From Flavicella sp963932955 (lineage in GTDB: Bacteria; Bacteroidota; Bacteroidia; Flavobacteriales; Flavobacteriaceae), in assembly GCA_963932955.1 (NCBI GenBank), contig CAWVRK010000006.1, positions 1-64,000 of the forward strand: DNA of 64,000 nt. Reading direction: 5' to 3'. Shown piece after piece: positions 33,242 to 42,062 of the stretch. The position numbers were made by a program, and so were the translations under genes. Position 1 is the first letter of the stretch, and each line of letters begins with the position of its first letter. The notes beneath the pieces were generated by a model. The model was not told the DNA's origin. It saw only the letters and a list, made by a program, of their open reading frames with translations, and searched no databases.

Positions 33242-34585
33242 ATGTCATTATCAAGTTTGAATGCCATCTCACCAATTGATGGAAGATACCGAGGAAAAGT
33301 TGAATCGTTGGCTGCCTACTATTCGGAAGCAGCTTTGATCAAATACCGCGTAAAGGTAGAAATCGAATACTTTATTGCGCTCTGCGAAATCCCTTTGCCT
33401 CAATTGGCGGATTTTGACACTACTTTGTTTCCGACTCTTAGAGAGATCTACCACTCGTTTTCAGATACAGATGCCACAAAAATAAAAGAGATTGAAAGTG
33501 TCACCAACCACGATGTCAAAGCAGTAGAATACTTTATCAAAGAGAAATTTGACGCTTTGAACTTGAATGCCTACAAAGAATTCATTCATTTTGGCTTGAC
33601 CTCTCAAGACATCAACAATACCGCCATCCCGCTCTCGATCAAAGACTCTTTGGAAGAAGTGTACTACCCAAATCTAGACCAGCTTACAGCGAGGTTGGCA
33701 GACCTCTCTGAAGAATGGGAAGGCGTTCCTATGTTGGCTCGTACCCATGGACAACCTGCCTCTCCTACACGCTTGGGAAAAGAATTGTTTGTTTTTGTAG
33801 AACGGATCAACCAACAAGTACAGCATTTACAAAACACCCCACATGCAGCCAAATTTGGTGGCGCTACAGGAAATTACAACGCACACAAAGTTGCATATCC
33901 CAACATTGATTGGAAAGCTTTTGGAACACATTTTGTTGAAAACATCCTCGAATTGCACCATTCCTTCCCAACCACTCAAATCGAACACTACGATCATTTG
34001 GCAGGGATTTTTGACGCTTTGAAACGCATCAACACCATCATTGTCGATTTGGACAGAGACATCTGGACCTATATTTCAAGCAATTACTTCAAACAAAAAA
34101 TAAAAGCGGGAGAAGTGGGTTCTTCTGCCATGCCGCACAAAGTCAACCCGATTGATTTTGAAAACTCTGAAGGAAACATGGGCCTCGCCAACGCATTGTT
34201 TGAGCATTTGGCAGCAAAACTTCCCTTGTCTCGTTTGCAACGGGATTTGACAGATTCTACTGTACTGCGCAATGTCGGTGTGCCGATTGCACACACCTTG
34301 ATCGGATTTGCATCCACCCTCAAAGGATTGAACAAATTGCTGCTCAACAAAGAAGCCTTTGAAAACGACTTGGAAAACAACTGGGCAGTAGTTGCAGAAG
34401 CCATTCAAACCATTTTGAGAAGAGAGGCCTACCCAAACCCTTACGAAGCCCTCAAAGGACTGACAAGAACCAACGAGAAAATCAACCAGAAGTCTATTGC
34501 AAACTTTATTGACACCTTAGAAGTAGCAGCTGCTATCAAAACAGAACTCAAAGCAATCACTCCGAGCAATTACACGGGAATTTAA
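33242..34585 (+). CDS. purB: Adenylosuccinate lyase
   Basis: PurB catalyses two fumarate-releasing steps of purine synthesis (SAICAR to AICAR and adenylosuccinate to AMP). The 447-residue product starts MSLSSLNAISPIDGRYRG and has TSQDINNTA (near 120), the substrate-binding ARTHGQPASPT (near 167), and the superfamily signature SSAMPHKVNPIDFEN (near 293) holding the catalytic serine loop. Its length matches the E. coli-type enzyme. It lies upstream of another purine gene, purL, but with three unrelated genes between. Confidence 0.96.
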   Translation: MSLSSLNAISPIDGRYRGKVESLAAYYSEAALIKYRVKVEIEYFIALCEIPLPQLADFDTTLFPTLREIYHSFSDTDATKIKEIESVTNHDVKAVEYFIKEKFDALNLNAYKEFIHFGLTSQDINNTAIPLSIKDSLEEVYYPNLDQLTARLADLSEEWEGVPMLARTHGQPASPTRLGKELFVFVERINQQVQHLQNTPHAAKFGGATGNYNAHKVAYPNIDWKAFGTHFVENILELHHSFPTTQIEHYDHLAGIFDALKRINTIIVDLDRDIWTYISSNYFKQKIKAGEVGSSAMPHKVNPIDFENSEGNMGLANALFEHLAAKLPLSRLQRDLTDSTVLRNVGVPIAHTLIGFASTLKGLNKLLLNKEAFENDLENNWAVVAEAIQTILRREAYPNPYEALKGLTRTNEKINQKSIANFIDTLEVAAAIKTELKAITPSNYTGI

Positions 34586-34730
34586 GACGCATCACCATAT
34601 ATGGATGTTGGTATTGACGGATTCAAAATTTTGAAAGGAAAAGTGTTTTGCAAAACCCTCCTTTTTTGACTGTGATTTTTTGTTTGCTCAAACAAAACTC
34701 TTTACTCAGTTTTTGCTTATTTTTACCCAC

Positions 34731-35135
34731 ATGACCAAAAAAGCTTTGTTTGTATGTTTGGGTATCGGAAGCCTGTTTTTTTTATCCTGTAAAAAAAACC
34801 CTGTTTCCAAAGATGCTTTTCAGTTTCGGAAAGGAACTTTTGAAATTCCGGAAGGAAATGGCTATTCCAAATCAATTCTTATCAGAAAGGACAGTCTGCA
34901 GATAGAAATCTATGAAGACCGCACAGACACACTTCAAATCGAATGGCAAAACAACTTCAAGTACACCTTGAAAATGTTGCACCCCAAAACCACCTTGGAC
35001 AAAAGTAGCATTCATGTAAAAATCACCAACATCGAAAAAAACCGCTACGATTTTGTCGCTAAAATTGGCTACTCCAATTTTGAACAAAAAGGAACCGTTT
35101 ACAAACGCTCAAACAAAGAGCTTCTTAAAGAATAA
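34731..35135 (+). CDS. Small lipoprotein of unknown function
   Basis: This 134-residue protein has a lipoprotein signal with lipobox LFFLSC (Cys21), so it should be lipid-anchored. The mature part is beta-rich: FQFRKGTFEIPEG, QIEIYEDRTDTLQIEWQNNFKYTLKML, and a final KGTVYKR. I recall a family of such flavobacterial lipoproteins carried in databases under the mistaken name DNA topoisomerase IV; nothing in the sequence supports that. It starts at 34731; an in-frame upstream reading would overlap a TATTTTTA element at 34718-34725. It is three bases from terC. Confidence 0.8.
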   Translation: MTKKALFVCLGIGSLFFLSCKKNPVSKDAFQFRKGTFEIPEGNGYSKSILIRKDSLQIEIYEDRTDTLQIEWQNNFKYTLKMLHPKTTLDKSSIHVKITNIEKNRYDFVAKIGYSNFEQKGTVYKRSNKELLKE

Positions 35136-35138
35136 ACC

Positions 35139-35909
35139 ATGGAAATTTTTGCTCAAACAGACACTTTGGTAGCATTGCTCACCCTGACTTTTCTAGAAAT
35201 TGTCCTGGGAATTGACAACATCATTTTTATTTCTATTGCCACCTCAAAACTCCCTCAAAACCAACAGAAAAAAGCCAGTCAATTAGGCCTTTTACTCGCC
35301 ATGGTGTTTCGCATTTTCTTGTTAATGGGGATTTCTTATTTGATTTCGATGAATGCAATTCTATTGCACATCAACAACGGCTGGATCTCAACAGACATCA
35401 CAGGGCAAAGCATCATCCTTTTTGGTGGTGGTTTGTTTTTACTCTACAAGAGTACTCGTGAAATCCATCACAAAGTTGAAGGAAGTGCAGAAGATTCCGC
35501 TAAAAAACCAAAAACAACTGCTTCTTTTTCCAAAATAATTTTACAAATTGTAATGATTGACATCGTATTTTCCTTTGATTCGGTTTTGACTGCTGTCGGA
35601 ATGACCAATGGCATTGACGGCGCCTTGGTAATCATGATCACTGCAGTCATCGTTTCCATGATCATCATGATGGTATTTGCCGCACCGGTAGGAAAATTTG
35701 TCAACACCCACCCAACAATTCAAATGTTGGCACTTTCGTTCTTAATCCTCATCGGGTTTATGTTGATCACCGAAGCCGCTCACCTAGCACACACCAAAAT
35801 ATTCGAGCAACAGATTGGAGCCATCCCAAAAGGGTATTTGTATTTTGCAATTGCATTTTCGTTGGGCGTAGAAGCACTGAATATGAAAATCAGAAAACCA
35901 AAATCCTAA
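35139..35909 (+). CDS. TerC family integral membrane protein
   Basis: The 256-residue product has about seven transmembrane segments and the TerC signatures LTFLEIVLGIDNIIFISIATSKLP (near 15-38) and IDIVFSFDSVLTAVGM (near 142-157). The paired acidic residues in both repeats are the presumed metal-binding sites. Proteins of this family (Alx, MeeF/MeeY) export manganese; older names refer to tellurium resistance. Manganese transport here is inference from the family. It is the middle gene of a lipoprotein-TerC-acyltransferase-like operon (gaps 3 and 34 bases). Confidence 0.9.
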   Translation: MEIFAQTDTLVALLTLTFLEIVLGIDNIIFISIATSKLPQNQQKKASQLGLLLAMVFRIFLLMGISYLISMNAILLHINNGWISTDITGQSIILFGGGLFLLYKSTREIHHKVEGSAEDSAKKPKTTASFSKIILQIVMIDIVFSFDSVLTAVGMTNGIDGALVIMITAVIVSMIIMMVFAAPVGKFVNTHPTIQMLALSFLILIGFMLITEAAHLAHTKIFEQQIGAIPKGYLYFAIAFSLGVEALNMKIRKPKS

Positions 35910-35943
35910 AGACATTCAAACGCACTGTGTTTTTAATTTTAAA

Positions 35944-37221
35944 ATGACTTCACACACAAAAAAATCAACACGACTGACCTTTATCGACTCCTTGAGGTCG
36001 ATTGCCATTTTGTTGATGTTGGAAGGTCATTTTATCACCCACAGTCTTTTGCCAGCGTACCGAGATGACAACAATCCAATCTACACGTTATGGAAATTTT
36101 CTAGAGGCCTCACAGCCCCTGTATTTTTCACCATCTCTGGTTTGATTTTTACCTATTTGTTGCTCAAAGACAAAAACAAAGGCTTTCAAAACAAGCGTTT
36201 GAAAAAAGGTGTCAAAAGAGGGGCCCTTCTTGTATTACTTGGCTATTTGTTACAACTAAAACTGTACAAGGTCTTTTTTTCAGGAATTCCCTTGTTTACA
36301 GATTTGTTTGCAATTTTTCATGTGTTGCAATGCATCGGAAGTTCTTTAATCCTCATCGTTTGCATCTACTTGTTCAAAACATACTTTCTAAAAATCCCAT
36401 TGGAAATTCTTTTATTTGTGTTGGGACTCGCTCTGTTTTTAGGCACACCTACCCTGCTAAATCTAGAATATACAGCCGTTCCTAAATTTGTAGAAAACAT
36501 TTTGATCAGCAGTAGAGACCTCAGCCGAAACAGGTCTGTTTTTCCATTGTTTCCTTGGGCTGGATTTGTTTGTATGGGTGGTTTTTTAGGCAGTGTTATT
36601 CATAGGTATGAAAAGCAAATCAGCCATCTACTCTTTGCATTAATCTTGGCCGCTACCGGGGCAATTTTGATTTCATTCAATTACAATCTCATGGTTTTTT
36701 TACAACCGTTTACCACATTGATCGGATTGGAAGCCGTTCAATACGTCTATGAAATGAACCGAGTAGGCCAAGTGTTTTTGGTCATCTCAACGGTGCTGCT
36801 TCTCGAGACAAGCCTAAAAAAAATACACAGATCAATATCCTTTTCTCTTCCTAAAAATACTGGTTTGTTTGCTTCCATAGGCTGCTGGGTCTTGCTATTA
36901 CTCCTTTGGAAACAACCGATACCTATTGCCTATCGCTACCTGTTGTTCTTTGTTCCCCTCGCCTTGCTCCTCGCAAAAGGAGTGGGATGGAATGCCCAGT
37001 TGTTTTATGCCATAGGACAAAACACCTTGTTTGTCTATGTCTTACATGTGGTGCTCCTCTACGAAGGTTTTTTAGGGCTTCCCTTCGGAAAATGGATCCA
37101 AGCAAAACTGACTCCTTTTTACGCACTTTTTGGAATGCTACTCTTTCTGTGTTTGTTTGCCCTTCTGACCAAACAGTTTTATTTGACAAAAAAAACAGTC
37201 GCCCTTCCAAAAAACAAGTAA
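35944..37221 (+). CDS. Membrane protein, DUF1624/HGSNAT-like acyltransferase
   Basis: This 425-residue protein has about ten transmembrane helices. Its N-terminus RLTFIDSLRSIAILLMLEGHFITHSLL matches the heparan-alpha-glucosaminide N-acetyltransferase-like (DUF1624) type, in which a His in this first helix is thought to be catalytic. FTISGLIFTYLL and a later FYAIGQNTLFVYVLHVVLL fit the same superfamily of membrane acyltransferases. The substrate is unknown; envelope glycan acetylation is a guess. It follows terC by 34 bases and is probably in the same operon. Confidence 0.78.
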   Translation: MTSHTKKSTRLTFIDSLRSIAILLMLEGHFITHSLLPAYRDDNNPIYTLWKFSRGLTAPVFFTISGLIFTYLLLKDKNKGFQNKRLKKGVKRGALLVLLGYLLQLKLYKVFFSGIPLFTDLFAIFHVLQCIGSSLILIVCIYLFKTYFLKIPLEILLFVLGLALFLGTPTLLNLEYTAVPKFVENILISSRDLSRNRSVFPLFPWAGFVCMGGFLGSVIHRYEKQISHLLFALILAATGAILISFNYNLMVFLQPFTTLIGLEAVQYVYEMNRVGQVFLVISTVLLLETSLKKIHRSISFSLPKNTGLFASIGCWVLLLLLWKQPIPIAYRYLLFFVPLALLLAKGVGWNAQLFYAIGQNTLFVYVLHVVLLYEGFLGLPFGKWIQAKLTPFYALFGMLLFLCLFALLTKQFYLTKKTVALPKNK

Positions 37222-37338
37222 AAACACCTCGGCTCCTGTAAAATAAAGCACCCAAACCTCAGTTGCAATCCCCTTTCCCTTGAAAAGACAAAAGCCCTCA
37301 TAAGTAGAATAAAACAACTGTTCTTCAACTATTTTTAT

Positions 37339-37346
37339 TAATTTTG
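37339..37346 (+). promoter_or_regulatory. -7 promoter element of purL
   Basis: TAATTTTG, exact TAnnTTTG, 47 bases before the purL ATG. No purine riboswitch-like fold was recognised in the leader. Confidence 0.45.
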
Positions 37347-37393
37347 CGTTTTCGATTTAACAACCCATACTCAACCGTTCAAAAAACATATAG

Positions 37394-40300
37394 ATGCTTC
37401 TATTTTTTCAAAAAAACGCAACCGTTTTTGCAGTCGAATCCAAAGAAATTTCATCAGAAAACATTCAAAAACTCCTTTGGCTGTTTGGGAATGCAGCACA
37501 AATTGAAGAAACTTCGCTCGAAGGATTTTTTATTGGACCTCGCAAAGAAATGATTACTCCATGGAGCACCAACGCAGTTGAAATCACTCAAAACATGAGT
37601 ATTAATGGGATTTCAAGAATTGAAGAATTCACAAAAGTAGACAGCAAAGACACTGCATTCGACCCCATGTTGCAAGTGCTTTATACAGGATTGGATCAAA
37701 AAATATTTACGATCAACGCTCAACCAAAAGCTGTTTTAGAAATTGAAGACATTGCTTTTTTCAACCGGCAAGAAGGACTCTCTTTAAGCGACGAAGAAGT
37801 CGCCTACTTGGAAGGCATGTCCACTAAAATCGATCGAAAACTGACAGACGCGGAAGTATTTGGTTTTTCACAAATCAACTCAGAACACTGCCGCCATAAA
37901 ATATTTAACGGAACTTTTGTCATCAATGGAGAAGAAAAAGAAAACTCCTTGTTTAAAATGATCCGAAAGACCTCAGAAACCCATCCCAACGGGATTGTTT
38001 CTGCCTACAAAGACAATGTGGCTTTTGTCAAAGGTCCCAAAGTAACCCAGTTTGCCCCAAAATCAGCAGACAAACCCGATTACTACGAAAACAAAGATTT
38101 CAATTCCGTCATTTCTCTCAAAGCAGAAACCCACAACTTTCCGACGACTGTTGAACCTTTCAACGGGGCTGCCACTGGTTCGGGAGGAGAAATCAGAGAC
38201 CGTTTGGCAGGAGGGAAAGGTTCTTTGCCTTTGGCAGGAACAGCCGTCTACATGACCTCATACTCCCGCCTTTCAAAAAACAGGCCATGGGAAACCATGG
38301 ACGAACGCGATTGGTTGTACCAAACACCGATGGACATACTCGTCAAAGCTTCCAACGGAGCTTCCGATTTTGGAAACAAATTTGGGCAACCCTTGATCTC
38401 AGGTTCTTTATTGACCTTTGAACACGACGAAAGTACCGAAAACTTGACAAGCTCAGAAGCGCGAAAATTAGGCTTTGACAAAGTGATCATGCAAGCCGGA
38501 GGGATTGGTTACGGAAAAGCAGAACAAGCTATAAAAGATTGTCCCCAAGAGGGCGACAAAATTGTCATTCTCGGTGGAGACAACTACCGAATTGGAATGG
38601 GGGGTGCTGCCGTTTCTTCTGCAGACACCGGAGGCATGGACAGTCAAATAGAACTGAATGCCGTGCAACGCTCCAATCCAGAAATGCAAAAACGTGCTGC
38701 CAACGCCATACGTGGAATGGTAGAAAGTGAACTCAACCCTATTGTCTCCATTCACGACCATGGTGCTGGTGGACATTTGAACTGCCTGTCCGAATTGGTA
38801 GAAGATACCGGAGGAAACATCGACTTGGATAAGTTGCCAGTCGGAGATCCTACCCTATCCGCAAAAGAAATTATTGGAAACGAATCTCAAGAACGAATGG
38901 GATTGGTCATTCATGAAAAAGATGTGGCCTATTTGAAACGAGTCGCTGACAGAGAACGCTCCCCAATGTATTCAGTAGGAGAAGTAACTTCTGATGACCA
39001 ATTCACCTTTCAATCTCGTACAACTGGCGAAAAGCCGATGGACTTAGCGATGAACGACATGTTTGGAAGCTCTCCAAAAACAGTTTTGACAGACAAAACA
39101 GTTGTCAGAAACTACAAAGCATTGAACTACACACAGGAATTGGTACACGAATATTTGGAAAATGTCTTGCAATTAGAAGCGGTGGCATGCAAAGATTGGT
39201 TGACCAACAAAGTAGACCGCTGTGTCGGTGGTAAAGTAGCCAAACAACAATGTGCAGGCCCTTTGCAATTGCCTTTGAACGACGTTGCTGTCATGGCCTT
39301 GGACTTCAATGGAAAAGAAGGCGTCGCTACCAGCATTGGGCATGCGCCCGTTGCGAGTTTAATCGACGAAGCCGCAGGTTCTCGCAATGCCATTGCAGAA
39401 TCTTTGACCAACCTGGTATGGGCTCCTTTGGAAAACCAACTGGAATCTGTATCCCTTTCTGCAAACTGGATGTGGCCTTGTAAAAACAAAGGAGAAGATG
39501 CGCGCTTGTACAATGCTGTCGAAGCAGTATCCAACTTTGCCATCGATTTGGGCATCAACATCCCTACGGGAAAAGACTCCCTTTCGATGAAGCAAAAATA
39601 CCCAAACGAAGACGTGATTGCTCCGGGTACCGTGATCATATCAGCAGCAGGGCATTGCAGCGACATCAGTAAAGTGGTGGAGCCTGTATTTCAGAAAAAT
39701 GCACACAACAAAATCTACCACATTGATTTTTCCAACGATGCCTTCCAACTTGGAGGTTCCTCATTTGCTCAAGCGACTTCAGGAATTGGAAACGAGAGTC
39801 CAGACATCAAAGATGTGGTAAAGTTTAAAAAGGCTTTCAACACCTTGCAACAGTTGATTCAAGAAGGACGCATTTTAGCAGGACATGACATCTCCGCAGG
39901 GGGAATGATCACCACTATTTTGGAAATGTGTTTTGCTCAAAAAAATATGGGAGCACAAATAGACATCACTGCGCTGAATGAAAAAGACAGCATCAAAGCC
40001 TTGTTTGCAGAAAACAGCGGGGTCATCATCCAATCGGCAGATGCAGAAATTGAAGAAATTTTAAAGGCCAATGGTGTCGCCTTTACAGCAATCGGAAAGG
40101 CCGTTCGCAGCAACGAAGTGACGCTTCAAAATGGAGGACAGACCGAAGTGTTTAATGTAGACTACCTTCGTGATATTTGGTTTGGCACATCTTTCTTGTT
40201 GGACGACAAACAAACCGCTAACGGCTTGGCAACCACTCGATTTAACAATTACAAAGACCAAGCACTTGATTTTGTATTCCCGACAAATTTCACAGGAAAA

Positions 40301-41071
40301 CTTCCACAAATAGACCCGTCCAAACCAAGACCAAAAGCCGCCATCCTTCGCGAAAAAGGATCCAACTCCGAAAGAGAAATGGCCAATGCGATGTACTTGG
40401 CAGGTTTTGACGTAAAAGACGTGCACATGACCGATCTGATCTCGGGACGTGAAAACTTGGAAGACATTCAATTCATCGGTGCTGTTGGTGGTTTTTCCAA
40501 CTCCGATGTCCTCGGTTCTGCCAAAGGATGGGCAGGGGCCTTTTTGTACAATGAAAAAGCAAAAACAGCCCTAGAGAATTTCTTTAAAAGAGAAGACACC
40601 TTGTCTTTGGGAATTTGCAACGGATGTCAATTATTTGTTGAATTGGGCTTGCTCTATCCGAAACATGAAGCAATGCCAAAAATGGTTCACAACGAATCTC
40701 ACAAACATGAAAGCAGCTTTACCTCTGTAAAAATTCAAGAAAACAATTCCATCATGCTGCAATCCTTGGTCGGAAACACACTGGGGGTTTGGATTTCACA
40801 TGGAGAAGGAAAATTCCAATTGCCCTACGAAGAAGACCAATACCAAATTGTCGGTACATACGGTTACGAAGGCTACCCAGCCAATCCAAACGGATCGGAT
40901 TACAACACTGCCATGATGGCTTCCAAAGACGGACGTCATCTGGTAATGATGCCACATATCGAGCGTTCTATTTTCCAATGGAATTGGGCAAACTACCCAA
41001 CAGGCAGAAAAGACGAAGTTTCCCCTTGGCTGGAAGCTTTTGTAAATGCCAAAGAGTGGTTGACAAAATAA
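37394..41071 (+). CDS. purL: Phosphoribosylformylglycinamidine synthase (single chain)
   Basis: PurL converts FGAR and glutamine to FGAM in purine synthesis. The 1225-residue product is the large, one-polypeptide form. It has an N-terminal PurS-like part (1-150), two AIRS-type ATP domains (NSEHCRHKIFNG near 164, KAETHNFPTTVEPFNGAATGSGGEIRD near 246), and a C-terminal class I glutamine amidotransferase domain with nucleophile Cys in LGICNGCQLFVELG (near 1075) and HGEGKF near 1135. All usual motifs are intact. It is monocistronic and ends at a strong terminator. Confidence 0.97.
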   Translation: MLLFFQKNATVFAVESKEISSENIQKLLWLFGNAAQIEETSLEGFFIGPRKEMITPWSTNAVEITQNMSINGISRIEEFTKVDSKDTAFDPMLQVLYTGLDQKIFTINAQPKAVLEIEDIAFFNRQEGLSLSDEEVAYLEGMSTKIDRKLTDAEVFGFSQINSEHCRHKIFNGTFVINGEEKENSLFKMIRKTSETHPNGIVSAYKDNVAFVKGPKVTQFAPKSADKPDYYENKDFNSVISLKAETHNFPTTVEPFNGAATGSGGEIRDRLAGGKGSLPLAGTAVYMTSYSRLSKNRPWETMDERDWLYQTPMDILVKASNGASDFGNKFGQPLISGSLLTFEHDESTENLTSSEARKLGFDKVIMQAGGIGYGKAEQAIKDCPQEGDKIVILGGDNYRIGMGGAAVSSADTGGMDSQIELNAVQRSNPEMQKRAANAIRGMVESELNPIVSIHDHGAGGHLNCLSELVEDTGGNIDLDKLPVGDPTLSAKEIIGNESQERMGLVIHEKDVAYLKRVADRERSPMYSVGEVTSDDQFTFQSRTTGEKPMDLAMNDMFGSSPKTVLTDKTVVRNYKALNYTQELVHEYLENVLQLEAVACKDWLTNKVDRCVGGKVAKQQCAGPLQLPLNDVAVMALDFNGKEGVATSIGHAPVASLIDEAAGSRNAIAESLTNLVWAPLENQLESVSLSANWMWPCKNKGEDARLYNAVEAVSNFAIDLGINIPTGKDSLSMKQKYPNEDVIAPGTVIISAAGHCSDISKVVEPVFQKNAHNKIYHIDFSNDAFQLGGSSFAQATSGIGNESPDIKDVVKFKKAFNTLQQLIQEGRILAGHDISAGGMITTILEMCFAQKNMGAQIDITALNEKDSIKALFAENSGVIIQSADAEIEEILKANGVAFTAIGKAVRSNEVTLQNGGQTEVFNVDYLRDIWFGTSFLLDDKQTANGLATTRFNNYKDQALDFVFPTNFTGKLPQIDPSKPRPKAAILREKGSNSEREMANAMYLAGFDVKDVHMTDLISGRENLEDIQFIGAVGGFSNSDVLGSAKGWAGAFLYNEKAKTALENFFKREDTLSLGICNGCQLFVELGLLYPKHEAMPKMVHNESHKHESSFTSVKIQENNSIMLQSLVGNTLGVWISHGEGKFQLPYEEDQYQIVGTYGYEGYPANPNGSDYNTAMMASKDGRHLVMMPHIERSIFQWNWANYPTGRKDEVSPWLEAFVNAKEWLTK

Positions 41072-41088
41072 ATACAAGCCTTCAAATC

Positions 41089-41121
41089 AATGCCCGTTTT
41101 TAAAAAACGGGCATTTTTTTT
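41089..41121 (+). terminator. Intrinsic terminator of purL
   Basis: Arms AATGCCCGTTTTT and AAAAACGGGCATT form a long stem followed by T residues, 18 bases after the purL stop. Confidence 0.9.
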
Positions 41122-41174
41122 GTAATTTAAAAACGGTTGCAACTGGTAAGTTGTTTACATCTAAAAAAGCGGTT

Positions 41175-41360
41175 ATGGATTCAACACTACAAAAAAAACA
41201 CAGAAAACGCATGTGCCTGGGGATTCAACAACCCAATGGAAGAAAACTACCACGACACGGAATGGGGAGTACCAATACACGACAACCGTTTGTTATTTGA
41301 GGCACTTTTATTAGGTGTTCCAAAAAAAATATTGGATGGAAAACAATACTTTTACAGAAT
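41175..41360 (+). pseudogene. Remnant of 3-methyladenine DNA glycosylase I (tag)
   Basis: In the frame of codon 41176 the sequence reads CAWGFNNPMEENYHDTEWGVP and then HDNRLLFEALLL. This aligns with the N-terminus of Tag proteins (C-G/A-W, YHDxEWGVP, LFExxxLE). The only suitable ATG (41175, MDSTLQKK) is in another frame; removing one A from the eight-A run just after it joins the two. After FEALLL the similarity moves to a third frame (GWKTILLQN, 41334-41360, like the family's W-x-T-I/V-L), again next to an A run. Only about 60 of about 190 codons remain, so this is a decayed, 3'-truncated gene. Confidence 0.65.
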
Positions 41361-41379
41361 CCCCATTTGCCCCCTAAGT

Positions 41380-42012
41380 ATGAATTTTGACTTTTTTTTA
41401 CAGAAGGAAACAGCCATCAAAGAAACGCCTTTAGAAGGAGAACGTGCACATTCGAAGTTGGCGCCAAAATTGAGGGAAAACGCGGTAAGGCTGATGGTCG
41501 AGAACAAGAGCTATAAAAAGGCAGCCGTATTGGCATTATTTTACCCAAACAAAAAAGGAGAAACACACTTTCTTTTGACTGAAAGAGCTGCTTACCAGGG
41601 TACTCATTCAGCTGAAATAAGTTTTCCAGGAGGAAAACACGACCCCAGTGACCTCCACTTGGAACAGACTGCAATACGCGAATGCTTTGAAGAAGTGGGG
41701 GTGCCAATGTCACAAATAAAACTGTTCAAAGAATTGACTGCCGTATACATACCCCCAAGCAATTTTAAAGTCACTCCGTTTGTGGGAATTGTAAAAGAAC
41801 GCCCCCTCTTTATTCCCAATCGAGAAGTCGCTCAGTTGATCGAAGTTCCTTGCAAAGACTTGATATCTGCAAAATTTCACATCCCCACAAGTGACAACAC
41901 TGCTCAGCGTGAGTCCGGTGGTTTTCCTCATTTCAATTTTGGAAAGCACAAAGTATGGGGGGCTACTGCCATGATTCTAAGTGAAATCAAAGAACTGCTA
42001 AAAACACTTTAA
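41380..42012 (+). CDS. NUDIX hydrolase, probable CoA pyrophosphatase
   Basis: The 210-residue product is a NUDIX hydrolase of the CoA-diphosphatase (NudL) type. It has MNFDFFLQK at the start, HSKLAPKLRE, LLTERAAYQGTHSAEISFPGGKHD and the Nudix helix TAIRECFEEVGV (about 96-107), then VYIPPSNFKVTPFVG, which is typical of the CoA subgroup. It likely cleaves CoA to 4'-phosphopantetheine and 3',5'-ADP. The frame is open upstream to 41137, but those residues are the Tag remnant. I therefore start the gene at the ATG at 41380, where similarity to other members begins. Confidence 0.85.
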   Translation: MNFDFFLQKETAIKETPLEGERAHSKLAPKLRENAVRLMVENKSYKKAAVLALFYPNKKGETHFLLTERAAYQGTHSAEISFPGGKHDPSDLHLEQTAIRECFEEVGVPMSQIKLFKELTAVYIPPSNFKVTPFVGIVKERPLFIPNREVAQLIEVPCKDLISAKFHIPTSDNTAQRESGGFPHFNFGKHKVWGATAMILSEIKELLKTL

Positions 42013-42029
42013 AAAATGAATAGTTTTTG

Positions 42030-42037
42030 TAGATTTG
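42030..42037 (+). promoter_or_regulatory. -7 promoter element of the PlsC-like gene
   Basis: TAGATTTG, exact TAnnTTTG, 25 bases before the ATG at 42063. Confidence 0.45.
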
Positions 42038-42062
42038 CGATTCCTTTATAAACAAGTTCTGA

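Noticed and set aside
41137..42012. A 291-residue Tag-NUDIX fusion enzyme
   Set aside because: The Tag part lacks its start, has frame breaks at A runs and covers only the first third of the domain, so a functional fusion is unlikely.
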